Positions 1-8,826 of a stretch of 64,000 bases of DNA are shown here, one piece after another. Origin of the DNA: Microbispora corallina. Its GTDB lineage: Bacteria > Actinomycetota > Actinomycetes > Streptosporangiales > Streptosporangiaceae. A model generated the notes under the pieces. It searched no databases and was not told where the DNA came from. It saw only the letters and a list, made by a program, of their open reading frames with translations. How positions within the stretch are numbered: the first letter of the stretch is position 1; each line of letters opens with the position of its first letter. A program made the translations under genes and the position numbers. Location: the NCBI RefSeq assembly GCF_016863035.1, contig NZ_BOOC01000035.1:61328-125327 (forward strand). The letters run 5' to 3'.

Positions 1-454
1 CGACCACAAGGCACCCCACGAGCGCCTCGATCATCCGCGCGCCGCCCAGCCGTGGCTCCTCGACCTCGGCCTGGAGCCGGAGCAGGTCGACCTCCGCCGT
101 GAGGAAGTCGTCGGCGTGCCACGGGAGGTCACCGGCCGAAGACGGCCCCAGGCCGGCGAGCTGCCGCTCCATGAGCCCCGGGTCGATGACCGTGTTGTAG
201 CAGCAGAGCGGCTCGTGACCGACCGGCTGGATGGCGTGGAAGTCCGCGGGCGACAGCAGGAAGGCACTCCCCCGGCCGATCGGCCGCGCGACGCCGTTCA
301 CCACGTGCTCAGCCTCGCCCGAGACCACCAGGCACAGCTCGTAGTAGTCGTGCCAGTGCACGTCGACGGTGTGGAGCCGTGGGCGCAGCACCCGCGCGCC
401 GACGTCGGGAAGGAGCAGCGACTCGGTGCTGAACCGCTCAACCAGGTCGGTCAT
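1..454 (-). CDS. AraC-type regulator, N-terminal cupin part (cut by window edge)
   Basis: The minus-strand frame opens at an ATG at 454 and runs off the left edge. About 151 residues are visible. They include WHDYYELCLVVSGE, a glycine-rich turn and LLSPADFHAIQPVG, which is the pattern of the sugar-sensing cupin of AraC/XylS regulators. The DNA-binding HTH would lie beyond the window, so the family rests on the cupin only. The gene diverges from the LacI-type gene at 510, and a LacI-type palindrome lies between the two starts. Its job is probably control of the neighbouring sugar cluster. A stand-alone cupin protein cannot be excluded. Confidence 0.7.
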   Translation of the reverse strand, partial: MTDLVERFSTESLLLPDVGARVLRPRLHTVDVHWHDYYELCLVVSGEAEHVVNGVARPIGRGSAFLLSPADFHAIQPVGHEPLCCYNTVIDPGLMERQLAGLGPSSAGDLPWHADDFLTAEVDLLRLQAEVEEPRLGGARMIEALVGCLVV

Positions 455-470
455 GGACGACCCGCTCCAT

Positions 471-482
471 CAAATCGTTTTG
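471..482. promoter_or_regulatory. LacI-type operator, copy 1
   Basis: CAAATCGTTTTG is a near-perfect palindrome with the central CG typical of LacI/GalR operators. It sits 27 bases before the LacI-type start and 16 bases before the divergent AraC-type start. A sister site, CCAATCGATTTG, lies at 9519-9530 in front of the catabolic operon. Autoregulation by the adjacent repressor is inferred. Confidence 0.55.
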
Positions 483-509
483 CCTCAGGGTTCCAGTAGA
501 ATACCCGCC

Positions 510-1532
510 ATGTCGAGGAGCGAGGCTGCGTCCAGCCAACACTCTCGTGTGACAATCGCGCAGGTCGCCAGCCACGCCGGGGTGAGCCCCACGACCGTCT
601 CCCACGTGTTGTCCGGCAAGCGCGCGGTCGGCGCGGCCACCCGGGGCACCGTGATGGACGCCATCCGCGAGCTCGGGTACCGGCCGAACATCGTGGCCCG
701 CAACCTGCGGACCCGGCGATCGCACATGATCGCGGTCGTCGTCCCCGACATCACGAACCCGTTCTACGCCGTGCTCACCCGAGGCCTGGCGGACGCCGTC
801 GACGCCGCGGGGCACGGGACGTACGTCTGCAACACCGACGGCCAGCACGACCGGGAGCGCAAGTTCTTCCAGGACGCCATGGACCGCGGAGTGGACGGCA
901 TCGTCTTCGCGTCCGGCGAGACCGCGTCGCAGGTCATGTTCGGGGAGGTCGACCAGCAGACTCCCATCATCTGCATCGGCGCCCAGCTCGACCATCCCCT
1001 CTGCGACGCGGTCATCCCTGACGATGAGACCGGCTCTCGCGCTGCCGGGTCCTTCCTGGCCTCGCGCGGCTACCAGCGGATCGCGATGATCCAGGGCCCG
1101 CCTCACTACGGCGTGTCGCGCACGGCGGGCTTCCGCTCGGCCATGCAGGCCGCGAAGCGGAAGGTCCCCGCCGAACTGATGGTGCGCGGCAACTGGACCC
1201 GCAAGGGGGGCTACGAGGCCATGAAGACGCTCATGGCGCTCAAGGTCCGGCCCGACGCCGTCTTCTGCGCGAACGACCTGATGGCGATCGGAGCGCTCGA
1301 CGTGGCCCACGAGCTGGGACTGTCCGTCCCGCAGGACGTGGCCATCGTGGGCTTCGACGACGTCGACGCCGCCACCATCGTGACACCGCACCTGACCACG
1401 GTCCGCAACCCGGCGTACGAGGCCGGCGGCACAGCGGGCGACCTGCTGATGAGCCGGATGTCGGGCCGCTACACCGGTGCCGGACGGACCGTCGTGCTGC
1501 CCTGCCCGCTGATCGAGCGCGGCACCGCCTGA
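510..1532 (+). CDS. LacI/GalR-family transcriptional repressor
   Basis: This 340-residue protein has the usual LacI length. The N-terminal HTH reads VTIAQVASHAGVSPTTVSHV, followed by the hinge helix region RPNIVARNLRTRRS. A periplasmic-binding-like sugar domain follows, with IAVVVPDITNPFYAVL, GVDGIVFA, RPDAVFCANDLMAIGAL and VAIVGFDDVDAATIVTPHLTTV. The start at 510 places the HTH near the N-terminus; an earlier in-frame start at 369 would add a non-homologous leader. It faces the sugar operon convergently, and matching palindromes at its own promoter and at the operon promoter (9519-9530) make it the likely local repressor. The effector sugar is not identifiable. Confidence 0.9.
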   Translation: MSRSEAASSQHSRVTIAQVASHAGVSPTTVSHVLSGKRAVGAATRGTVMDAIRELGYRPNIVARNLRTRRSHMIAVVVPDITNPFYAVLTRGLADAVDAAGHGTYVCNTDGQHDRERKFFQDAMDRGVDGIVFASGETASQVMFGEVDQQTPIICIGAQLDHPLCDAVIPDDETGSRAAGSFLASRGYQRIAMIQGPPHYGVSRTAGFRSAMQAAKRKVPAELMVRGNWTRKGGYEAMKTLMALKVRPDAVFCANDLMAIGALDVAHELGLSVPQDVAIVGFDDVDAATIVTPHLTTVRNPAYEAGGTAGDLLMSRMSGRYTGAGRTVVLPCPLIERGTA

Positions 1533-1588
1533 GAGACCGCCGGGGACCCCAGGCCCTGCTGCGCGGCGTGGGGTTCCCCTGCAGTCTC
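1531..1588. terminator. Bidirectional terminator-like hairpin
   Basis: The arms GGGGACCCCA (1542-1551) and TGGGGTTCCCC (1569-1579) pair with one bulge. Outer GAGAC/GTCTC arms extend the stem. It lies between the convergent LacI-type and dehydrogenase genes. There is no long T tract, as is common in high-GC actinomycetes. Confidence 0.55.
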
Positions 1589-1608
1589 CGACCGGCGACC
1601 GGCCACGG

Positions 1609-2562
1609 TCACACGTCCGGGAACGTCACCACCGCCTTTACGAACCCGTCAGGCTTCTCGCGCAGGGTGGCGAAGGCAGTGTTGATCTCCTCGAGCGGGA
1701 AGCGGTGGCTGACGAGGCCGTCCATCGACAGCACGCCGCCGGAGAGGAGGCGCATGCCGGCCGACATGCCGCGCATGATCACCGCGAGGTCGCGGAAGTG
1801 GGCGTTGACGATCGTGAAGGCCATCCAGTTCCAGTAGGCCAGCGGAATGGTGCGGTCGGCGCCCTGGTGGAAGCCGACGAGCGCGATCGTGCCGCTCATC
1901 CGAGTGGTGTCACCGCACATCGTGAGCGCGCCCTGGGTGCCGGTGCACTCGAAGGTGACGTCGGCGCCGCGCCCATCGGTAAGGGACCGTACGACGTCGG
2001 GCAGCGACTCCTTCGTCACGTCGACGGTCCGCGTCGCGCCGAGCCGCGTGGCGCGCTCCAGGGCGTCGGCGCGCGTGTCCGCCACGATCAGGTGCCGCGG
2101 GCCGCGCAGAGCGGCGAGCCTCTGCACCAGGTTTCCCATGAACCCGGCCCCGATGACGACCACGTCGTCGCCCAGGCGGGCGCCGGCGGCCTCGACGGCG
2201 TTGAGGGAGCAGGCGATCGGCTCCGCGAGCGCCTCGTCGAGCGGGCCGTCGCCCGCCGGGAAGCAGTACGCCGCGGGCACGGCGACGTACTCCGCGAAGC
2301 CGCGTTCGGTGACCCAGACGCCGACCCGGTCGCCGACCGCCGGTGCCGTCACCTCGGCGCCGACCTCGGCGACCACGCCGCTGACCTCGTGGCCCGGGTA
2401 CCGGACCTCCCCCGCCGGCGGACCGATCAGCCACGGCTCGAGATCCGACGCGCACACGCCCGAGACCCCGACGCGGACCAGCACCTCGTCCGGCCTGATC
2501 GACGGGATCGGGGCCTCCTCCACCTCGAAGGTCTCGCGCCCGCGGAGCGCCGCGATCCTCAC
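1609..2562 (-). CDS. Zinc-binding medium-chain dehydrogenase (sorbitol/threonine dehydrogenase type)
   Basis: The 317-residue protein follows the MDR fold. The catalytic zinc ligands are visible as GVCASD (Cys37) and PGHEVSGVV (His58, Glu59). The Rossmann NAD(P) motif VVIGAGFMGN is near residue 140, followed by VADTRADALERATRLGATRTVD. The structural-zinc four-cysteine loop is absent and the protein is somewhat shorter than classical members (about 340). It overlaps the upstream glycoside-hydrolase-like gene by four bases (ATGA), so the two are translationally coupled. It probably oxidises a hydroxyl of the sugar released by the cluster. The exact substrate is unknown. Confidence 0.85.
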   Translation of the reverse strand: MRIAALRGRETFEVEEAPIPSIRPDEVLVRVGVSGVCASDLEPWLIGPPAGEVRYPGHEVSGVVAEVGAEVTAPAVGDRVGVWVTERGFAEYVAVPAAYCFPAGDGPLDEALAEPIACSLNAVEAAGARLGDDVVVIGAGFMGNLVQRLAALRGPRHLIVADTRADALERATRLGATRTVDVTKESLPDVVRSLTDGRGADVTFECTGTQGALTMCGDTTRMSGTIALVGFHQGADRTIPLAYWNWMAFTIVNAHFRDLAVIMRGMSAGMRLLSGGVLSMDGLVSHRFPLEEINTAFATLREKPDGFVKAVVTFPDV

Positions 2563-4634
2563 GGCAGTTCCCCGTCGTGGAAGACCACGATCGCGTAGAC
2601 GCCGAGCGAGTCGAGACGTACGACGTGCGCACCGTCCTCGCGGACGGGCTTCAGCGGCGTTCGCGTCCCGTCGCTCGCCACCACGGTCGCGTGCTCGCGG
2701 GCTTCGGGCAGCCGCACCCGGAGCGGGACATCGGTGAGCGCGCGCACCGCGTCGGCAGCGGGGTCGTAGTCGTAGTTGACCAGGTGGAGCGCGTAGGAGC
2801 CGTCGGGCAGGTGCTGGATGTTGGCGGCGGCGGACACCGTGGTCTCGACCTGCCGCCCGTGCGGGAGCAACTCGTCGAGCACGGCGTGGCGCGCGGTGCG
2901 GACGTTCGGGTGCCGCGGGAGGGAGCGCGCCACCCGGTCGGTGACGACGACCGTCCCGCCGGCCGCGAGGTACCCCTCGATGGCGGCGGCCTGGCCCTCG
3001 GTCAGCGCGAAGACGTCCGGCAGGATCACGGTCGAGTACCGCAGCAGCGCCTCGGCGCTCGACCGGTCCGGTGCGGTGACGCCGTCCGGCCAGATCACCA
3101 CGTCGTACGGCACCGCGGCGTCCGACAAGGTCTTCGTCACGACGCGGTACGGCACCACCACCGACTCGTCGCGCGCGTTGGTGCTGTTGTCACCGGCGTC
3201 CGCCTTGCCGATCAGCTCGCGTGTGCTCTCGACGCCGAAGACGACCGCGACCTCGTTGACCGTCCGGCGCGCGAACAGGTGCTCATGGCCGGCCAGGAAC
3301 GCCTGGATCCCACTGGCCAGCTCGTGCGGCGCGTAGAACGCGTCCTCGATGACGCTGCCCATCCAGGAGCCGTAGGGCACCGACATGTTCGAGCCCATCG
3401 CCGCCGCCTCGAACGACGAGAGCCGGAACAGGTCGTACCCCTTGCCCTTCCCGAGCAGGTCGATCAGCTCCGGGACGACACCGCCGTACGGGTTCTCGAC
3501 CACGACGACGTCCTTGTCGCCGGCGAACGCCGCGACGTACCGGTACCACTCCGGCTGGCGGTACGTCGTGTTCCGCATCTCCGTGATGACCAGGTCGACG
3601 TCGTCGGCGAGGGCGAGGTACATCGGCTCGAGGTTGAAGAAGTTGCCGGAGACGATGATCTCGCGGCCGCGCGACCGGGCGTAGTCGCGGGCGTAGTCGG
3701 CGAGCTCGGCGAAGTACTTCTTGATCGAGAGGCACTGGAAGGCGTAGTAGTCGCCGAACAGCGGCGTCGACTCGCGGTCCGACCTGAAGTCGTAGCCCTG
3801 CGCGAGCAACCAGTCGCCGTAGTGGAAGGTCTCCAGGTCGACCCCGTCGAGCGCGACGTCCACGGCGGAGGGCTTCAGCTCCTGGAGGTAGGCGCGGAAA
3901 CCCTTCATGCAGTCCTTGCAGAAGCAGGCGCCGTACTGGAACGCGCCCATCGGCAGCTCGGCCTCGTCCAGCTGGATGCCGTCGACACCGGCGTCGACCT
4001 GGATCCTGATCACCGCCTTGAGGTACTCGCGCCAGACCGGGTTGTTGCGGTCCATGTAGAAGCACTGGTGCTCGCGATCCGGGCACTCCACCCAGTGCGC
4101 GTGGCAGGGCCGTCCGTCGATGTCGCGGGCCACGCACTCCTCGATCAGGTCGGTGACCGGGTCGCCGTCGGAGTTCACCAGTCCGCCGGGGAAGTAGTGC
4201 TCGACCGGCTTCCAGAGCTTCGGGTAGCGGTTGGACGAGAACTCGCGCAGCCCCATCCAGTCGCGCTTCCCCACGCCGCGCAGCTCGTTGACGGCGAGGA
4301 CTGCGTCCTCCTGCTCGGTGAGTTCGACCGGGAACTCCCAGCCCTGGGCCTCGAAGACGATGCCCAGCACCTTGATGCCCCTCTCGTGGCAGGCGGCGAT
4401 GAACTCGCTGTCGTTGACGAAGCCGTAGAAGCGCGAGCGGGCGTCGACCGGGCCGAACGCCTCCTGCTCGAGGTACGGCAGGGCCAGCGAGCCGCCGCCC
4501 ATGGACGCCCACACCAGCACGGTGGCGCGGTAGTCGACGAGATCGTCGACCATTCTGAGACGGCGGGGCGGGAGACTCGGGTGGTAACAGTGCTGACGGG
4601 GAAACCAGGCATCGAAGTAGACACCGCGGTGCAT
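2559..4634 (-). CDS. Putative glycoside hydrolase with TIM barrel and beta-galactosidase-like C-terminal domains
   Basis: This 691-residue protein has no signal peptide and so is cytoplasmic. The N-terminal half resembles hypothetical glycosyl hydrolase barrels of the GHL6 type: MHRGVYFDAWFPRQH, GIKVLGIVFEAQGW, then a strand end GVDGIQLDEAELPMG with acidic residues where clan GH-A-like enzymes place catalytic groups. A CxxC pair (ACFCKDC) follows. The middle resembles a beta-galactosidase trimerisation-type Rossmann domain (VILPDVFALTEGQAAAIEGY), and a small beta domain closes the chain. No characterised enzyme is recognised. Its place in a sugar operon supports a glycosidase role. Confidence 0.65.
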   Translation of the reverse strand: MHRGVYFDAWFPRQHCYHPSLPPRRLRMVDDLVDYRATVLVWASMGGGSLALPYLEQEAFGPVDARSRFYGFVNDSEFIAACHERGIKVLGIVFEAQGWEFPVELTEQEDAVLAVNELRGVGKRDWMGLREFSSNRYPKLWKPVEHYFPGGLVNSDGDPVTDLIEECVARDIDGRPCHAHWVECPDREHQCFYMDRNNPVWREYLKAVIRIQVDAGVDGIQLDEAELPMGAFQYGACFCKDCMKGFRAYLQELKPSAVDVALDGVDLETFHYGDWLLAQGYDFRSDRESTPLFGDYYAFQCLSIKKYFAELADYARDYARSRGREIIVSGNFFNLEPMYLALADDVDLVITEMRNTTYRQPEWYRYVAAFAGDKDVVVVENPYGGVVPELIDLLGKGKGYDLFRLSSFEAAAMGSNMSVPYGSWMGSVIEDAFYAPHELASGIQAFLAGHEHLFARRTVNEVAVVFGVESTRELIGKADAGDNSTNARDESVVVPYRVVTKTLSDAAVPYDVVIWPDGVTAPDRSSAEALLRYSTVILPDVFALTEGQAAAIEGYLAAGGTVVVTDRVARSLPRHPNVRTARHAVLDELLPHGRQVETTVSAAANIQHLPDGSYALHLVNYDYDPAADAVRALTDVPLRVRLPEAREHATVVASDGTRTPLKPVREDGAHVVRLDSLGVYAIVVFHDGELP

Positions 4635-4658
4635 GGACGGGCCCTCCTGGGCGGTCGA

Positions 4659-5576
4659 TCAGATGTGGACGTGCGGGGCGAGGGTGCGGTGTGCGATGGT
4701 CAAGCCCTGGCGGACGCGGTCGGGGTCGCCGCTCCAGACCGGGTCCTCGTGCTCGACGGAGACGACGCCCTCGTACCCGTGCTGGTGGAGCGCGTCGATC
4801 AGACGCCGCCAGTCGACCTCGCCGAGGCCGGGGATGCGGTAGCGCCACCACCCGCTCACCCAGGGCTGCCTGTCGAGCACCTGCCCGAACACCCCGTACC
4901 TGTTGCGGGCGGCGGCATCCACCTCGACGTCCTTGGCCTGAACGTGCAGGATCCGGTCGGCGTGCGCCTCGAGCGCCGCCACCGGGTCGATGCCGAGCCA
5001 GACCAAATGCGAGGGGTCGTAGTTGAGCCACAGCCCGAGGTCGGCCATCCAGCCCCACAGCTCAGGGGAATACGCGAGGTTGGCCGGGTAGCCGTCGGGA
5101 TGCCAGCCCTCCATCGGGCAGTTCTCGATCACAAGGCGTACGTCGCGGGCCGCGGCGTACTCGACCAGGGGCGGTAGCACCTGCTCGGCCAGCCTGAGGT
5201 TCTCGGTCGTCGTCAGCGTCACGTCGCGGCCGACGAAGGTGCCGACCAGGCGCACGCCGAGCAGCTGGGCGGCGTCGACGCATCGGCGCAGGTGCGCGTG
5301 CGTCGCCTCGCGAACCTCCCGGTCCTGGTGCAGGTTGTTCTCGTAGTACGCGACCGCCGACAGGGTCAGGCCGTGCCGGTCGAGGATCGACGTGACCCGG
5401 TCGGCGTCGGCCTGCCCGAACGCCTCGACGTCGAGGTGGCTGGCCTCCCAGTCGCGGCCGGGCCGGTCGGGCCAGGCCGCGACCTCGAGGGCGGCGTATC
5501 CGTTGCTGCCGGCCCACCGGGCGATGTCCTCGAGCGATTCGCCGGGCAGGCAGGCGGTCAGAAGTCCCAGTCTCAT
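4659..5576 (-). CDS. Sugar phosphate isomerase/epimerase (xylose isomerase-like TIM barrel)
   Basis: This 305-residue protein matches the AP-endonuclease-2/xylose-isomerase-like barrel. Candidate metal ligands appear in the expected order: Glu in VIENCPMEGW, Asp/His in NYDPSHLVWLG, His in HVQAKDVEVD and Glu in VSVEHEDPVW. Such proteins epimerise or isomerise sugars. Recently described relatives cleave 3-keto-glycosides made by Gfo/Idh-type dehydrogenases, and such a dehydrogenase is encoded two genes upstream. It ends 24 bases before the glycosidase-like gene and starts 10 bases after the dioxygenase gene. Confidence 0.85.
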   Translation of the reverse strand: MRLGLLTACLPGESLEDIARWAGSNGYAALEVAAWPDRPGRDWEASHLDVEAFGQADADRVTSILDRHGLTLSAVAYYENNLHQDREVREATHAHLRRCVDAAQLLGVRLVGTFVGRDVTLTTTENLRLAEQVLPPLVEYAAARDVRLVIENCPMEGWHPDGYPANLAYSPELWGWMADLGLWLNYDPSHLVWLGIDPVAALEAHADRILHVQAKDVEVDAAARNRYGVFGQVLDRQPWVSGWWRYRIPGLGEVDWRRLIDALHQHGYEGVVSVEHEDPVWSGDPDRVRQGLTIAHRTLAPHVHI

Positions 5577-5586
5577 GAGCCGGGCC

Positions 5587-6345
5587 TCACGCGCGGGCGG
5601 GCGCGTTCGCGTAGTCGTTGCCGGCGAGGTCGACCCCTCTGGCCAGCCAGATCTTCCAGCCCTCGTTCTGCGGGACGTCCTGCATCTTCACGGAGCTCGG
5701 GAAGTACCGCATGGTGTAGCCGGTGCGACGTCTGGCACTGGTGTTGGCCCGGGCGCCGTGGATGATCCGGCCGTCGTGCATGGAGAACTCGCCGCGCTCC
5801 AACTCGAAGTAGACGGCCTTCGTCTCGTCCACACCGGCGAGCTCGGCGTGGAACGTCTGCTCGGTCATGTCCGTCGGCTGGTAGCTGTCGGAGAACCCGC
5901 CGTTCAGGTGGGAGCCGGGAATGACCCTCATGCAGCCGTTCTCCTTGAACGAGCCGTCCTCGAGAGCGAGCCAGATCGTGACGATGTTGTCGTAGTCGTC
6001 GAAGCGCCCCTCCCAGAACGCACTGTCCTCGTGCCACGGCGTCGCCCGGCCCGTGAAGGGGTCCTTCGAGATGAAGTGGCTCGACCAGAGGGCGATGTTG
6101 GGGCCGACCAGCGGCTCGATCCAGTCGAGAACCTCGTCGGAGAGCAGGTAGTCCAACAGGCGCTCGTCGCGGTAGTGCGGCGTGTCGAGCTCGTCGGAGA
6201 GCTTGTCGCCCTTGTCTCTGAGGTGCTCGTTGAAGATCTGCTCCAGTCGCGAGAGGCGATCCTCCGAAAGCAACTGGCGGCCGGGCAGCAGATAGCCGTT
6301 CTCGCGGAAGAACGCCACATCGGCGTCGGTCAGGGTCTCGGTCAT
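5587..6345 (-). CDS. Phytanoyl-CoA dioxygenase (PhyH)-family Fe(II)/2-oxoglutarate oxygenase
   Basis: The 252-residue protein carries the facial-triad HxD in TPWHEDSAFW and the distal His in GRIIHGARANTS, followed by RTGYTMRYFPSS with the Arg expected to bind 2-oxoglutarate. The fold start FFRENGYLLPGRQLLSED is typical of PhyH proteins. I prefer ATG at 6345, 11 bases after GGAAAGG; a GTG at 6357 sits directly on that ribosome site. A dioxygenase in a sugar operon suggests a modified substrate, such as a methylated sugar or a glycoside with an oxidisable aglycone. That is inference. Confidence 0.85.
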   Translation of the reverse strand: MTETLTDADVAFFRENGYLLPGRQLLSEDRLSRLEQIFNEHLRDKGDKLSDELDTPHYRDERLLDYLLSDEVLDWIEPLVGPNIALWSSHFISKDPFTGRATPWHEDSAFWEGRFDDYDNIVTIWLALEDGSFKENGCMRVIPGSHLNGGFSDSYQPTDMTEQTFHAELAGVDETKAVYFELERGEFSMHDGRIIHGARANTSARRRTGYTMRYFPSSVKMQDVPQNEGWKIWLARGVDLAGNDYANAPARA

Positions 6346-6489
6346 CGCGTGTGGCACCTTTCCAGGTAGGAGGGGGGACTGGGCGAGGACGACGCTACGG
6401 CGACGTGACCGGGGGCCGCGACGCCTATCTTCGGGCGGGCTCGACCTATCTTCCGGAGGCCGCGCCGCCTGACATCGGCCAGGACGCGA

Positions 6490-7563
6490 TCAGCCCTTGT
6501 CCAGGGCTCGGATGATGTCGACGAAGAGCTCCATGTCCTGCAGGTAGTCCTCCGGGGTCGTCTTGGGCGCCGCACCCGTGGTAACCGCCTCGTGGAAGTA
6601 CTCGAGCTCGTAGGTGTAGGGGTCCTTGAGGTGCGGTCGCCGCACGGAGCGCTCGTAGGAGTCGCCGTCGGTGAGCTCCAGATGCAACGTCGTCGGGAAG
6701 TGCCGGACGTAAGGCGTGTCGTACTGCACCTTCATCGTGCCGCTCGCGCCGTACACCTCGATGTAGGTGTCGTAGCGCAGCTGATCGTCCACCCCCGTCT
6801 CATAGGTGACGACGAAGTCGCCGTAGTCGAGGAGAGCGACGACGTAGCCGCCGCTGCGCCACATCTTCGCCGCCGACACCTCCTTCGGGCGGCCGAGCAG
6901 CTCCCGCATGGCGGACAGATCGTGGCTGCCGAGGCCGCAGAGCAATCCGTAGGTCCACTCCAGCTCCTGGGGAACGTCGCCCAGCGCCTCCTTCACCAAC
7001 GCCGACCGGCGCGCCCACTTCTCGTCGATCGCCTCCTGGGGGACGTCGTCGGGCCGGTCGACGTACGACGTCTGGTCGACGATCAGCCGGTTCTCGCCGA
7101 TCACGTCGTGGACACGCGCGTAGCGGATCGGGCCGAGCTGGGGCAGCTTCTCGACCGCCTCGGTGAAGGCCGGTGCGAAACGCCGCATGTAGGCGACCAT
7201 CACGGTCTTCCCCGACCGGTCACGCGCAGCGATGATCTCCTGAGCCTCGCGGGGGCTGAGGCACATCGGCTTCTCGACGAGCACGTCGAGCCCCGCCTCG
7301 AGCGCCGCCACCGTGCATTCCGCGTGGTACTCGTCGCTGTTCAGCACCAGCACACAGTCCAGGCCGCCGGCGGCGAGCATCTCGCGGAAGTCGGAGTAGC
7401 GGCGCTCGACCCGATGGCGATCGCCCAGACGCTCCAGCAGACCCGGCGAGATGTCGCAGATCGCCGCGAGCTCGTAGCGGTCGGGCAACGACTCGATGAT
7501 GGGCAGGTGGATGACCTGGGCGACCTCGCCCAGTCCGATGACGCCGACGCGCAGCTTGCTCAA
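6490..7563 (-). CDS. Gfo/Idh/MocA-family NAD(P)-dependent sugar dehydrogenase
   Basis: At 357 residues it has the family length. The N-terminal Rossmann motif is VGVIGLGEVAQVIHLP, the signature EKP motif is in VLVEKPMCLSPREA, and the C-terminal beta-sheet dimer domain follows (YIEVYGASGTMKVQYDTPYV). Members oxidise or reduce cyclic sugars and inositols, often at C3. Together with the downstream isomerase-like barrel and the ThuA-like protein it resembles the keto-sugar routes known for trehalose (ThuA/ThuB). It is preceded by a decayed ribokinase. Confidence 0.9.
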   Translation of the reverse strand: MSKLRVGVIGLGEVAQVIHLPIIESLPDRYELAAICDISPGLLERLGDRHRVERRYSDFREMLAAGGLDCVLVLNSDEYHAECTVAALEAGLDVLVEKPMCLSPREAQEIIAARDRSGKTVMVAYMRRFAPAFTEAVEKLPQLGPIRYARVHDVIGENRLIVDQTSYVDRPDDVPQEAIDEKWARRSALVKEALGDVPQELEWTYGLLCGLGSHDLSAMRELLGRPKEVSAAKMWRSGGYVVALLDYGDFVVTYETGVDDQLRYDTYIEVYGASGTMKVQYDTPYVRHFPTTLHLELTDGDSYERSVRRPHLKDPYTYELEYFHEAVTTGAAPKTTPEDYLQDMELFVDIIRALDKG

Positions 7564-7604
7564 CTCTGTACCTTTCGGTAGTGGGTGATCCGAAGGGCGA
7601 CCGG

Positions 7605-7927
7605 TCAGCCGCCGGAGAAGAACGTGCCGTCGGACGACGCCGCAAGCGGCTCGATCGCCGCCAGGGAGCGCACGAATCGCCCGGGTGTCCGGGGCCCGTG
7701 CCCACGACGGACGACGGTCAGACCGCCATCGAGCAGGTCACGCAAATCGGTTTGGCAGGCAACGATAAGGGGGGCGGTGAAGGCGTCCCTGACACCGGCC
7801 GTGTCGACCGCCCCGCGTGCCCCCGAACCGGCGCCTCACCGCCCGCCGGGGTCTCGCCACGCCCTCGCGGCGTGCCGGCCCGGTGGACGTGGCCGACCGA
7901 TCCCACGACGTCGACCGGGCGGCTCAC
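7605..7927 (-). pseudogene. PfkB/ribokinase-family sugar kinase, internally deleted
   Basis: The GTG at 7927 overlaps the nucleoside hydrolase stop in a GTGA, as expected for an operon gene. From there the frame reads VDVVGSVGHVHRAGT and RGETPAGGEAPVRG, matching the N-terminal strand and GGxxxxxG region of ribokinases. The last about 70 codons are in another frame (320 bases from start to stop codon, not a multiple of three). They contain VDTAGVRDAFTAPLIVA, a damaged copy of the PfkB signature DTxGAGDAF; the catalytic GAGD has become GVRD. The frame ends at FFSGG and a TGA at 7605-7607. The middle, roughly 200 residues, is missing. Ribokinase would logically follow nucleoside hydrolase by phosphorylating the released ribose. 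Confidence 0.7.
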
Positions 7928-8826
7928 GGCAGAGACTCCATCCGCTCGAGGAACAACTCCCGGAAGGCCGGTGCGTCCACCGCTGTCGCGATCCGGCAGT
8001 TGGGCTCGGGCGGGTCCTCCCACATCAGGAGGTCGGCCACCGCGACCCCGCGCGTGACGCGGCCGGCCGTTTCGACGGCGACGTACGCCTCGTTCCAGGT
8101 CACGAGATCCGGACGGGTGACCACCGCGACGGCGAGCGGGTCGTGCAGCGCGCAACTGCCCTGCTCGATCGCCTCTCGCGGCTTGACCCGCTCCTGGAAG
8201 TCGATCCAGGCCTCGGTGTGGCGTGCGGCGATCCGGCCGAACTCCCCTCCCGACGCCAGCGCTCGGGCGTCCTCGCGGCTCAGCCGCACCCGGCGGGTCA
8301 CGTCGAGTCCGACGAACCGCAGGCGCGCGCCGCTCTCGCAGACCGCCTGGGCCGCCTCCGGGTCGCACCAGAAGTTGTACTCCCCGGGCATCGCCGCCAC
8401 GTTCGTCTGCTCGAGGAACACCCCGCCCATGACGACGATCTCGCGGACCGCGCCGGCGACGTCCGGCGCGGCCGAGAGCGCGCCTGCGACGTTGGTCAGC
8501 GGTCCGATCGCGACGACGGTCAACTGCCCTGGCTCGGCGAGCACCCGGCGCGCGATCTCCTCGGCCGCGACGGCATCGACCGGGGCACCCTGAACCACGG
8601 GCACGTCGTCGCGGTCGAGCACCTCGAGCAGCTGACGAGTCAGCCGGGTCGAGGTCACGACGTCGCTGTTGCCGCCGACGGTTGTGACCATCTCCACCCG
8701 GAGGCCGGGGTCGGCCAGGGCCAGCGCGAGCGCGAACCCGTCGTCGATGTCCGACCCCGGTGCCCCCATGGCCAGGTCCGTGTCGAGGATGATCCGAATC
8801 GGCTCCCGGTTCAGCGACTCGCCCAC
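7924..8826 (-). CDS. Inosine-uridine-type nucleoside hydrolase (IunH family)
   Basis: The protein, about 300 residues, starts at a GTG at 8826 inside the end of the upstream gene. The N-terminal calcium-binding cluster is IILDTDLAMGAPGSDIDD, a variant of DTDxGxDD with a short insert between the DTD and DIDD parts. VVAIGPLTNVAGAL, VVMGGVF and the C-terminal ALHDPLAVAVV Asp complete the active site. These enzymes hydrolyse N-glycosidic bonds of ribonucleosides. In this operon an N-riboside or similar glycoside could be the substrate. The next gene is a ruined ribokinase. Confidence 0.9.
   Translation of the reverse strand: MGESLNREPIRIILDTDLAMGAPGSDIDDGFALALALADPGLRVEMVTTVGGNSDVVTSTRLTRQLLEVLDRDDVPVVQGAPVDAVAAEEIARRVLAEPGQLTVVAIGPLTNVAGALSAAPDVAGAVREIVVMGGVFLEQTNVAAMPGEYNFWCDPEAAQAVCESGARLRFVGLDVTRRVRLSREDARALASGGEFGRIAARHTEAWIDFQERVKPREAIEQGSCALHDPLAVAVVTRPDLVTWNEAYVAVETAGRVTRGVAVADLLMWEDPPEPNCRIATAVDAPAFRELFLERMESLP

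Noticed and set aside
2577..5177. Long plus-strand open frame (866 codons) opposite the glycosidase-like and isomerase genes
   Set aside because: It is Val/Arg/Asp-rich without any motif and mirrors real minus-strand genes; it is a third-position GC shadow.
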